7,010 nt of DNA, taken from the NCBI GenBank assembly GCA_044344935.1, contig JBIJCA010000248.1, positions 1 to 7,010 on the forward strand, written 5' to 3'. Shown here piece after piece: positions 1 to 5,750 of this stretch. The notes beneath the pieces were generated by a model that saw nothing but the letters and a program-made list of their open reading frames with translations, did not search any database and was not told the DNA's origin. Numbering within the stretch: the stretch's first letter is position 1; every line of letters starts with the position of its first letter. This DNA comes from Aquimonas sp044344935. Lineage in GTDB: Bacteria; Pseudomonadota; Gammaproteobacteria; Xanthomonadales; Xanthomonadaceae. The translations under genes were made by a program, and so were the position numbers.

Positions 1-1410
1 CAGGTTGAACTGCAGGCCGCGCTGCAGCGACGGCAAGCGAGCACGGAGCTGGGCGACGCGGATCAGGCCCTGGCGGATCGGGTGACTGCGTGCGACCTCG
101 ATGCCCTCGACGCCGAAGTAATTGCGGTTGCCGTTGTGCTCGACCGCGCCGCGCTCGAAGCCGATCTCCGAGCCGTAGTAGATGACCGGGATGCCGCGCG
201 CGGTGAACAGCCAGTGGTGGGCATTGATGAAGCCGGCGTCGCTGGCGTTCATCCGCGCCATGTCGTGGTTGTCGTAGAAGGTCATCAGCTCGTAGGGGTT
301 CGCGTACGGGCCGTCTTTCAGATACAGCGCCGGCGCCAGCGTGGCGAAGTCCGAGCCCTCGTTCTCGAAGACTTCGAGCAGCGCCTTCTTCAGCGCGAAG
401 TCGAGCACGCTCATGCCGCCGTTCTCGGGGTGCGTGTACATCGCCGTCTTCGCCGCCTCGTAGTCGAACACCTCGCCGAACATGAAGAAGCCCGGATGCT
501 TGGCACGGATGCGCTCGGCGAAGACGCGCCAGAACTCCGGCTTCACATGGCGCACGGTGTCGACGCGGAAGGCGTAAGCGCCCTGCTCGATCCACTGCAG
601 GTAGGCGCCGACGAGATGGTCCATCACCGCCGGGTTGGCCTCGTTGAAGTCGGACAGCTGGGCCAGATCCGGCTTGACGTTGTAGAAGGCGTGCAGCGGG
701 TTGCTGGCCGGGTCGAGCTGATCCGGCGGCAGGTTGCCGTGGTCGGCGATGAGGGTTCCGCTGGCGTCGTAGAGCCGCCCGAACTCCTTCTGATCGACCG
801 GCATCGACCAGCCCGGCGAACCGTGGTTGGCGACGATGTCCAGCACGATCTTGAGACCCGCGTTCTGCATCGCTGCAGTGAAGGCGCGGAAGTCGAGCCC
901 CTCGCTGGGTAGGTGCTCGTCGAGGGTGTAGAAATTCTTGGCCCAGTAGCCGTGGTAGCCCGACTTGCCGCGATCGGTCAGGAAGCTGGTCTGGGTGATC
1001 GGGTCGCCGCCGGTGAAGGCTTAATCGGGGTTGTCGACGATCGGCGTGATCCACAGCGCCGAGAAACCCATCTCGCGGATGTAGCCGGCGTGGTCCAGCA
1101 GACCCTTGAAGTCGCCGCCGAGGTAGCCGACGTTGTCGGTGCGGCCATCCTCCCACTTCAGCGGGATGTCGAAGGTGCCGCGCTCGCCGCCCTGCTCGCG
1201 CTGGTCGTTGGCCGGATCACCGTTGACGAAGCGGTCGGTGACCACGAAGTACACGGCCTCGGACGCAAAGGGTTCGGCGGTGCCGATGAAACGGTCGGAA
1301 GGCGCGGGTTCAGGCGCCGCGGGTGCTGTGGCTTCAGGCGCGGGCGCCTCGCTGCTGCAGGCGGCCAGCAGGGTGAGCGAAAGGGCGAGGACAAGCGGAC
1401 GGATCTGCAT
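1..1410 (-). pseudogene. GH13 alpha-amylase, lipoprotein, interrupted by an in-frame TAA; 3' end outside window
   Basis: Secreted alpha-amylase family (GH13) enzyme that would hydrolyse alpha-1,4-glucan. The start at 1410 is chosen because GGAG lies 6 nt upstream and a lipoprotein signal follows at once (hydrophobic residues 5-17, lipobox LAAC, Cys18), then an Ala/Pro/Glu linker. An upstream in-frame ATG at 1446 would only add a non-signal leader. The barrel begins near residue 50 (AVYFVVTDRFVNGDP). Codon 130 is TAA, after ITPIVDNPD, and the frame resumes unshifted with AFTGGDPITQ. All four GH13 regions lie beyond it: DIVANH (Asp191-His196), AFRVDTVRH (Arg282, nucleophile Asp284), FGEVFD (acid/base Glu313) and FYDNHD (Asp383). 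The reading stays open to position 1 (470 codons seen). It lies 59 nt downstream of the MFS transporter, probably in one operon. As written, translation would stop before every catalytic residue, so the product would be inactive unless the stop is a sequencing error or is read through. Family assignment is secure; functional status is not. Confidence 0.88.
1021..1023 (-). other. Premature in-frame TAA codon inside the amylase
   Basis: Minus-strand context is GAT TAA GCC, codon 130 of the amylase. The frame is identical on both sides, so this is a substitution and not an indel. GAA (Glu) or CAA (Gln) are the simplest one-base precursors. No other gene in the window uses TAA: five visible stops are TGA and one is TAG. 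Confidence 0.9.
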
Positions 1411-1416
1411 GAGCGA

Positions 1417-1420
1417 CTCC
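1417..1420 (-). promoter_or_regulatory. Ribosome binding site for the amylase
   Basis: GGAG on the minus strand, 6 nt before the ATG at 1410. It fixes the start directly in front of the lipoprotein signal peptide and not at the ATG at 1446. Confidence 0.7.
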
Positions 1421-1469
1421 AGTGCGGGCGCGCCCGAGCGCGCCATTCGAGTGGTGATCGGGCGGGGCT

Positions 1470-2858
1470 TCAGTGCGCACCGGCAGCGACGGAGGCGATC
1501 CGCGCACCCGGCTCGCGAACGAACACGAGGCAGAGCGCGCCGACGATCAGACTGCTGCCGGCAATGATCAGGGCGTAGATCGGGTCACCGCCAAAGAAAC
1601 TGGTCAGCACGGGCCCCAGCAGGCTGGCGGCGACGATCTGCGGAATGACGATGAACATGTTGAAGATGCCCATGTAGACGCCCATTTTTTTCGGCTCGAC
1701 GACGCTGGCAAGCAGCGCGTAGGGCATCGAAAGGATGCTCGCCCAGGCCACGCCCACCAAGGCGAAACTTCCGATCAGCCAGACAGGTTGGGTGACCAAC
1801 GCCATCGACAGGAAGCCGGCGCCGCCCAGCAGCAGCGAGACAAAGTGCACCAGTCGGCGGTTCAGCACGAAGCGCGAGGCGTAGAACGCGAGCAGCAGAG
1901 CCACCGCCATCGAGGACAGCCCGTAGTAGCCCGTGTAGGAACCCACCAGATCCGCCGCATTCTGGAATGCGCCATTGGCCTCGGAGAACGCCTGCGCCTG
2001 TGCCGGCACGCCCATGTCGAATGCGGCGGGGTCAGGCGCGGGGGCCTTGAACACATGACTGGTCAGCGCCGGCGTGCTCATGCTCCACATCGCGAAAAAG
2101 GCAAGCCAGCTGAAGAACTGCACGATGCCGAGCTTCAGCATCTGCCCCGGCATCTGCAGGATGTCGCGGCTGATGTTGGCGAAGAAGTTGCCCTCGCGAC
2201 GCTCCTGCTGGAAGCGCTGCATGTCTTCAGGCGGCTCCTCGGTGGTGGTGAAGACCGTCACCAGGATGCTGGCAAGGAAGACGAAAGCGCCGATGGCAAA
2301 GGCGATCTGCACCGAGGGCGGCACCACGCCCGGGCCGGCCTGGTTCGACGCGCCCAGCCAGGTCACGAACAAGGGCAGGTTGCTGGCCACCCAGGTGCCG
2401 ATGCCGATGATGAGGGTCTGCACCACGAAGCCGTAGGAGCGCTGCTCCTCGGGCAGCTTGTCGGCGACCAGCGCCCGGAAGGGTTCCATGCTCACATTCA
2501 TGGAAGCATCGAGCACCCACAGCATTCCCACCGCCATCCACAGCGTGGGCGAATGCGGCATCACCAGCAGCGCGATGGACGACAGCACCGCACCGATGAC
2601 GAAGTAGGGTCGCCGGCGACCCAGGATCGGGTGCCAGGTGCGATCAGAGAAGTAGCCGATGATCGGCTGAACGATCAAGCCGGTCAGAGGCGCGGCGAGG
2701 AACAGAAAGGGAATCTCATCCTTCGGTGCACCGAGCGTCTGGAAGACGCGCGACATGCTGCCTCCCTGCAGGGCGAATCCGAACTGGATGCCCAGGAAGC
2801 CAAAAGACATGTTCCAGATCTGCCAGAAGCTCAACTGCGACTTGCTGCGGTTCGACAT
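1470..2858 (-). CDS. SLC45/GPH-like MFS sugar transporter
   Basis: Inner-membrane transporter of 462 residues, probably a proton-coupled importer of maltose, sucrose or maltodextrin-type sugars. About 12 hydrophobic segments are visible, for example near residues 50-70, 85-100, 185-203, 243-260, 313-330, 335-355, 359-378, 395-412 and 425-447. The loop 2-3 signature is GYFSDR (68-73) followed by GRRRP (80-84). TM4 carries D117-x3-N121-x4-P126-x-R128, the charged pattern typical of SLC45 and plant sucrose carriers. MGVYMGIFN starts at 392. The hydrophilic loop at about 205-235 separates the two six-helix halves. The start at 2858 is chosen because GAGGGAG lies 4 nt upstream; an ORF extended to 2987 adds only basic, non-homologous-looking sequence. 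The alpha-amylase follows after 59 nt, which supports a role in alpha-glucan uptake. Substrate is inferred from family and neighbour; sucrose is the main alternative. Confidence 0.9.
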   Translation of the reverse strand: MSNRSKSQLSFWQIWNMSFGFLGIQFGFALQGGSMSRVFQTLGAPKDEIPFLFLAAPLTGLIVQPIIGYFSDRTWHPILGRRRPYFVIGAVLSSIALLVMPHSPTLWMAVGMLWVLDASMNVSMEPFRALVADKLPEEQRSYGFVVQTLIIGIGTWVASNLPLFVTWLGASNQAGPGVVPPSVQIAFAIGAFVFLASILVTVFTTTEEPPEDMQRFQQERREGNFFANISRDILQMPGQMLKLGIVQFFSWLAFFAMWSMSTPALTSHVFKAPAPDPAAFDMGVPAQAQAFSEANGAFQNAADLVGSYTGYYGLSSMAVALLLAFYASRFVLNRRLVHFVSLLLGGAGFLSMALVTQPVWLIGSFALVGVAWASILSMPYALLASVVEPKKMGVYMGIFNMFIVIPQIVAASLLGPVLTSFFGGDPIYALIIAGSSLIVGALCLVFVREPGARIASVAAGAH

Positions 2859-2862
2859 TTCG

Positions 2863-2869
2863 CTCCCTC
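2863..2869 (-). promoter_or_regulatory. Ribosome binding site for the MFS transporter
   Basis: GAGGGAG on the minus strand, 4 nt from the ATG at 2858. It is a strong Shine-Dalgarno match and decides against the in-frame ATG at 2987. Confidence 0.75.
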
Positions 2870-2933
2870 GCTGCGACGGTCGGTGCCGGGGCACACTGGC
2901 CCAGGCGACGCACAGTCCAGGGGATGTCGCACG

Positions 2934-2960
2934 GCGAAGCGCGCTGCGATGGCGCTTCGC
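2934..2960 (-). other. Inverted repeat in the probable MFS leader
   Basis: GCGAAGCGC at 2934-2942 pairs perfectly with GCGCTTCGC at 2952-2960 across a 9-nt loop. It lies about 75-100 nt upstream of the transporter start and has no U-tract on either side. It could fold in the leader RNA, but such stems are common by chance in GC-rich DNA. Confidence 0.25.
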
Positions 2961-3101
2961 GATCCGCAGTCCGGGCCACCGCAACATTCATGGACGCGCT
3001 GCGTGTGCCCCGCCCTCCCCGGGAACTGCCTGATGGCCGCGACGACAACCGTCGCCGCGACCGGCCGACAGCTTAGCGGCTGGGGGCGGGGGTGCCTTCG
3101 T

Positions 3102-3117
3102 GTGCATACGTATTCAC
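3102..3117. promoter_or_regulatory. Operator-like palindrome upstream of the MFS-amylase operon
   Basis: GTGCATACGTATTCAC is a 16-bp dyad with one mismatched pair, centred on CG, with an ATACGTAT core. Even palindromes with a central CG are typical of LacI-family regulators, which often control sugar operons in this bacterial group. It sits about 245 nt upstream of the transporter start, in an otherwise GC-rich spacer. Assignment to a particular regulator is an inference; no regulator gene is in the window. Confidence 0.4.
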
Positions 3118-3135
3118 GCCGCGGAGCGGCGTGAA
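3113..3135 (-). terminator. Hairpin, possible terminator after the apbE operon
   Basis: TTCACGCCGC (3113-3122) pairs perfectly with GCGGCGTGAA (3126-3135) around a 3-nt loop. It lies about 40 nt downstream of the stop of the small Cys-rich gene, where a terminator is expected. There is no U-tract after it on the minus strand, so intrinsic termination is doubtful. It overlaps one half of the operator-like palindrome. Confidence 0.35.
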
Positions 3136-3136
3136 C

Positions 3137-3272
3137 GGGATTGGAGATTCGGGATTCGGGATTCGCAAGAGCGGGCTATCGAGCCCGGCGCGATGAGTGC
3201 GGTTCCCAGCGCTGCAGTGACGCAAGCGATGCGGCTCGCCCCGCGAATCCCGAATCCCCAATCCCGAATCCC
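3137..3272. repeat. ATTCGGG inverted-repeat element, copy 1
   Basis: A 136-bp element flanked by 30-base arms (3137-3166 and 3243-3272) that pair at 27 of 30 positions, including 16 perfect inner pairs. The arms consist of GGGATTC/GGGATTGG units. Just inside the left arm is ATTCGCA followed by AGAGCGGGCT, closely matched by the second element at 4869-4920. The structure resembles a short non-autonomous mobile or REP-like repeat of the kind I recall from Xanthomonadaceae. It overlaps the 3' end of the gene that starts at 3676. Confidence 0.65.
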
Positions 3273-3676
3273 CGCTCCCAAAACACCTCCCGTCGATAGC
3301 GCCCCGCCGCCAGCAGCGCGTCCACCGCGGACTCTTCGAGCAGCTCGACCAGGCAGGCGCGTACCCACTCGCCCATGCCGCGCCAACAGCCGCAGACGCG
3401 CAAGTGGGCGCCGCATTCCAAGCAGTCGCGCAGGCGGTCGGCGTGAGTCCGCAACGCGTCCTTCAGATGGGCTGGCGAATGGGTGCCAAGCGAAGACCGC
3501 AGGTCGAGCTTCCGCACACGCCCGGAGCCCGGGTGCGCCTGCAGCTCGGCCTCGAGCACGCGCTCATGCTGCGGAAGGCGCTCGACGAACAGCAGCCAGT
3601 TCGTGCCCGCGAATTGATTGGCGCGCGCACCCGGCAGCCCCATCAGCCCAGCGAGGCCGCCGCGCAGGTGCAGCAT
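3176..3676 (-). CDS. Unrecognised Cys-rich protein translationally coupled to apbE
   Basis: 166 residues, function unknown; I do not recognise a family. The ATG at 3676 follows the apbE stop after only 2 nt, so the two genes are almost certainly co-translated and may work together. Codon use is strongly G/C in third positions up to about residue 135, supporting a real gene. It has no signal peptide or membrane segment. The clearest motif is C85-x2-C88-x6-C95-x-C97 with His91 between, plus Cys108, which could bind zinc or an iron-sulphur cluster (inference). The N-terminal part reads as mixed helix with FAGTNWLLFVERLP at 22-35. The last 31 residues, from Gly136, are encoded by the ATTCGGG repeat element and end at a TAG, so the native C-terminus has probably been replaced or extended by the repeat. 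A later start (Met12, 3643) is possible. Confidence 0.7.
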   Translation of the reverse strand: MLHLRGGLAGLMGLPGARANQFAGTNWLLFVERLPQHERVLEAELQAHPGSGRVRKLDLRSSLGTHSPAHLKDALRTHADRLRDCLECGAHLRVCGCWRGMGEWVRACLVELLEESAVDALLAAGRYRREVFWERGFGIGDSGFAGRAASLASLQRWEPHSSRRAR

Positions 3677-3678
3677 GC

Positions 3679-4752
3679 TCAGCGCAGCGTCTCAAGGGCT
3701 TCGAAGGCGGGCGTGCGACGCTCGACCCACGCGTTGTCCTGTCGATTCACGAAGCGCGCGGCGAGGCCGCGGGCGCTGGCCCATTCAAAGCCTTCATCGA
3801 GGCCGAGCACAGCCAGCGCGGTCGCCAGCCCATCGGCCTGCATGCACGAGACATGCACCACGCTGACCGCGATGCCGGCCTGCACGATCGGGTAGCCGGT
3901 GCGCGGATCGATCATGTGCGAGTAGCGGCGACCGTCCTGCTCGAAGAACTGGCGGTAGTCGCCCGAGGTGGCGACCGCCTGGTCGCGCAGCGTGATGCCG
4001 GATGCCGCGCCTTCGGCGCTCGGACCTTCCAGCCCGATGCGCCAGCCGCGTCCATCGGGATGCTGGCCGTGGCCGCGCAGCTCGCCGCCGACTTCGACCA
4101 GCAGATGCCGGTAGCCCGCAGCCTGCAGCGCTTCAGCGATACGGTCCACCGCATGGCCCTTGGCGATGGCGGACAGATCCAGCGACAGTCCGCCCGATTG
4201 AATCAGCTGATCGCCTTCGATCTGCACGCGCTGCCAGCCGATGCGTGCGCGAAGGGCTTCGATCGCAGCGGGCGCGGGTGCGCTCTGGCGCGGGCGCCCG
4301 GGGCCGAAGCCCCAGAGTTCCACCCACGGGCCGACGGTCGGATCAAAAGCTCCGCCGCTGTCGCGCGCCAGCTCAAGCGCGGCGCTGAGCACCTCCCGCA
4401 GCTGCGGCGGCAGCGACTGCCGCGCACCCGGCTCGGCCGCGTTGAATCGCGAAAGATCCGAATCCGGCTCCCAGGTGCTCATCTGTGCGACCACGCGCGC
4501 CAGCTCCGCTTCAATCAGCGGCCGCGCGCGCGCCGCGTCGGCATCGGCATCGCCGATCTGCACTGACCAGCCCGTACCCATGGACCGCCCTTCGATGCGC
4601 AGTGGCTCGGGCGCGCTGCTGCAAGCGGACAGCAGCAGCGCGATCCAGAGCAGCAGTGCGATGCGCGGTCCGGAGCGCGGCTTTGCATCTCCGGGTGCGC
4701 CCAGAGGCTGGGCCCGCCCGGCGCCTGGCCTGACTGACGGCTCTGGCTTCAT
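3679..4752 (-). CDS. apbE: FAD:protein FMN transferase, lipoprotein
   Basis: ApbE-family enzyme, 357 residues, that attaches FMN from FAD to a Ser/Thr of a target flavoprotein (NqrB/NqrC, RnfG-type or other FMN-binding domains) on the outer face of the inner membrane. A hydrophobic segment at 31-43 ends in lipobox LSAC with Cys44. Family motifs in order: STWEPDSDLSRFN (92-104), FDPTVGPWVELWGFGP (136-151), LDLSAIAKGHAVD (191-203), VEVGGELRG (219-227), ATSGDYRQFF (261-270), SHMIDPRTGYPI (278-289) and ADGLATALAVLG (306-317), whose Asp307 corresponds to the usual Mg-binding Asp. The start at 4752 has GAGGAA close upstream; extending the frame to an ATG at 4962 only translates repeat DNA. The N-region before the hydrophobic core is long (30 residues). 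The downstream gene is coupled. No obvious flavoprotein substrate is encoded in the window. Confidence 0.93.
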   Translation of the reverse strand: MKPEPSVRPGAGRAQPLGAPGDAKPRSGPRIALLLWIALLLSACSSAPEPLRIEGRSMGTGWSVQIGDADADAARARPLIEAELARVVAQMSTWEPDSDLSRFNAAEPGARQSLPPQLREVLSAALELARDSGGAFDPTVGPWVELWGFGPGRPRQSAPAPAAIEALRARIGWQRVQIEGDQLIQSGGLSLDLSAIAKGHAVDRIAEALQAAGYRHLLVEVGGELRGHGQHPDGRGWRIGLEGPSAEGAASGITLRDQAVATSGDYRQFFEQDGRRYSHMIDPRTGYPIVQAGIAVSVVHVSCMQADGLATALAVLGLDEGFEWASARGLAARFVNRQDNAWVERRTPAFEALETLR

Positions 4753-4755
4753 GCG

Positions 4756-4761
4756 TTCCTC
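4756..4761 (-). promoter_or_regulatory. Ribosome binding site for apbE
   Basis: GAGGAA on the minus strand, 3 nt from the ATG at 4752. It supports this start over the in-frame ATG at 4962, which lies in repeat sequence. Confidence 0.6.
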
Positions 4762-4868
4762 GCCGCGCACCGCTGCGTGCCTGCAACGTGCCCTTGGGTC
4801 TTCAATGTCCAAGCCGAGAGCGGCGGAACCCTCGCCGAGAACGCGTTGCCGCCGGTCACCGCCTCTTC

Positions 4869-4947
4869 GGGCATTCGGGATTCGCAGTGCGGGCTCGCGC
4901 GCTGAGAATCCCGAATGCCCAATCCCGAATCCAGAATCCCCGATCCC
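4869..4947. repeat. ATTCGGG inverted-repeat element, copy 2
   Basis: GGGCATTCGGGATTC at 4869-4883 pairs perfectly with GAATCCCGAATGCCC at 4906-4920 across 22 nt. Further degenerate AATCCCGAATCC/GAATCCCCGATCCC units follow to about 4947. It shares the internal GCGGGCT motif with the copy at 3137-3272. It lies in the 211-nt gap between the metalloprotease gene and apbE, and could form a stable stem in the transcript that weakens read-through between the two. Confidence 0.65.
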
Positions 4948-4963
4948 CCGGGCAAACGCCACC

Positions 4964-5743
4964 TCAGGCCTCGATCGCCAGCAGCTGCCGCAGCCGCGCC
5001 TTGAGTCCCAGCCCGTGTTGCTTCAGCCACGCGCGCTGCTGCAGGTGGTCGGGCATGCGGGCGCGCACTTCGGCCCAGTACGCGGGCGAGTGATTGCGCT
5101 GCAGCAGGTGACAGAGCTCATGCACCAGCACGTACTCGAACACCCGCGGCGGCGCCTGCACCAGGGCCAGGTCGAGCGACACGGCGCCGGCGGCATTCAG
5201 CGAGCCCCACAGGCTGGACAGCGGCCGCAGGCGAAGGCTGCGCGGTGCGGTCGGCAGGGTCGGCAGGTATTGCGGCAACCACTGGCCGATGTCGCGACGC
5301 GCCTCGGCCAACAGGAAGTCCGCCATCACCCGCTGCAGCTGCAGGGGCGTGTAGCGCGGCGGCAGATGCAGCTCGACCTGCGCGCCCGAAGCGACGGCAG
5401 CGAGACGCCGCGATTCGACGCGCTCGATCGGCAGCTGCGCGCCGCGGAGAAGCAGATGCCCAGGACGCGCAGGGTCGGAAACGTCCGAGGCATCTCCGCC
5501 CTGCCCGGGCAAGGCTGAGGGCACCTGCAGCGCGCGCAGCTGCTGGGCCAGCCAGCCGCGGTGCTGCTCAAGAAACTGCTGGATCTCCAGTTCGCCAACG
5601 CCGCGCGGCACGGTCAGACGCGGACCACGCTCGGACACCATCAGCTTCAGCCGGCGCGCCCGCGCATCGCGCACCTGCACGATGCCCGCCTCGCTGCCGT
5701 CGGGCAGGCGCAGTCGCCGTTCCGAGCGCAGCAGGCGGGCCAT
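4964..5743 (-). CDS. YgjP-like (DUF45/M48-type) zinc metalloprotease
   Basis: 259-residue cytoplasmic protein of the YgjP/SprT-like family. The active site is HELCH (208-212), followed by NHSPAYW (217-223): His208 and His212 are zinc ligands, Glu209 is catalytic, and His218 is the likely third ligand. The preceding LSSLWGSLNAAGAVSLDLALVQAPP (split by Gly185) aligns with the family pattern RWGSC..G.I.LN..L..AP, but here the usual Arg and Cys around WGS are replaced by Leu. The N-terminal half (residues 20-70) is the basic beta-rich segment usual in the family. Its start at 5743 is 7 nt after the rdgC stop, so the two are probably co-transcribed. The physiological substrate of this family is not established. 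No signal peptide is seen. Confidence 0.87.
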   Translation of the reverse strand: MARLLRSERRLRLPDGSEAGIVQVRDARARRLKLMVSERGPRLTVPRGVGELEIQQFLEQHRGWLAQQLRALQVPSALPGQGGDASDVSDPARPGHLLLRGAQLPIERVESRRLAAVASGAQVELHLPPRYTPLQLQRVMADFLLAEARRDIGQWLPQYLPTLPTAPRSLRLRPLSSLWGSLNAAGAVSLDLALVQAPPRVFEYVLVHELCHLLQRNHSPAYWAEVRARMPDHLQQRAWLKQHGLGLKARLRQLLAIEA

Positions 5744-5750
5744 CGCTCCG

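Larger units (their letters stand above)
2859..3175. other. Gene-free spacer upstream of the sugar operon
   Basis: 317 bases without a supported gene. It should hold the promoter and leader of the transporter-amylase operon. It contains the operator-like palindrome (3102-3117), a perfect hairpin (3113-3135), one arm of a repeat element (3137-3166) and a 9-bp inverted repeat in the probable leader (2934-2942 with 2952-2960). I could not identify a convincing -35/-10 pair; the stretch is GC-rich. Confidence 0.6.

Noticed and set aside
1021..1446. A separate 129-residue (or 141-residue) lipoprotein gene ending at 1021
   Set aside because: The sequence is the N-terminal part of a GH13 barrel that continues in the same frame right after the stop; a free-standing gene is unlikely.
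82..1578. Long plus-strand open frames (82-912 and 913-1578)
   Set aside because: Antisense shadows of the amylase. The products are low-complexity Ala/Val/Arg/Glu-rich with no domain, while the opposite strand carries all GH13 motifs.
2859..2987. 43-residue N-terminal extension of the transporter
   Set aside because: Basic and not membrane-like; a strong Shine-Dalgarno sits directly before the ATG at 2858.
1473..3134. 553-codon plus-strand open frame
   Set aside because: Antisense to the transporter; its product is His/Gln/Arg/Asp-rich with no recognisable fold, a usual artefact of high-GC genes.
3137..3272. CRISPR array
   Set aside because: The repeated units are 7-8 bases, contiguous and inverted across a core; there are no evenly spaced unique spacers.
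4753..4962. 70-residue N-terminal extension of ApbE
   Set aside because: Encoded largely by the ATTCGGG repeat; the ATG at 4752 has GAGGAA and leads into a lipoprotein signal.
3100..5518. Plus-strand open frames 3100-4566 and 4241-5518
   Set aside because: Antisense to apbE and the metalloprotease; Arg/Ala/Pro-rich, passing through the repeat elements, with no domain.
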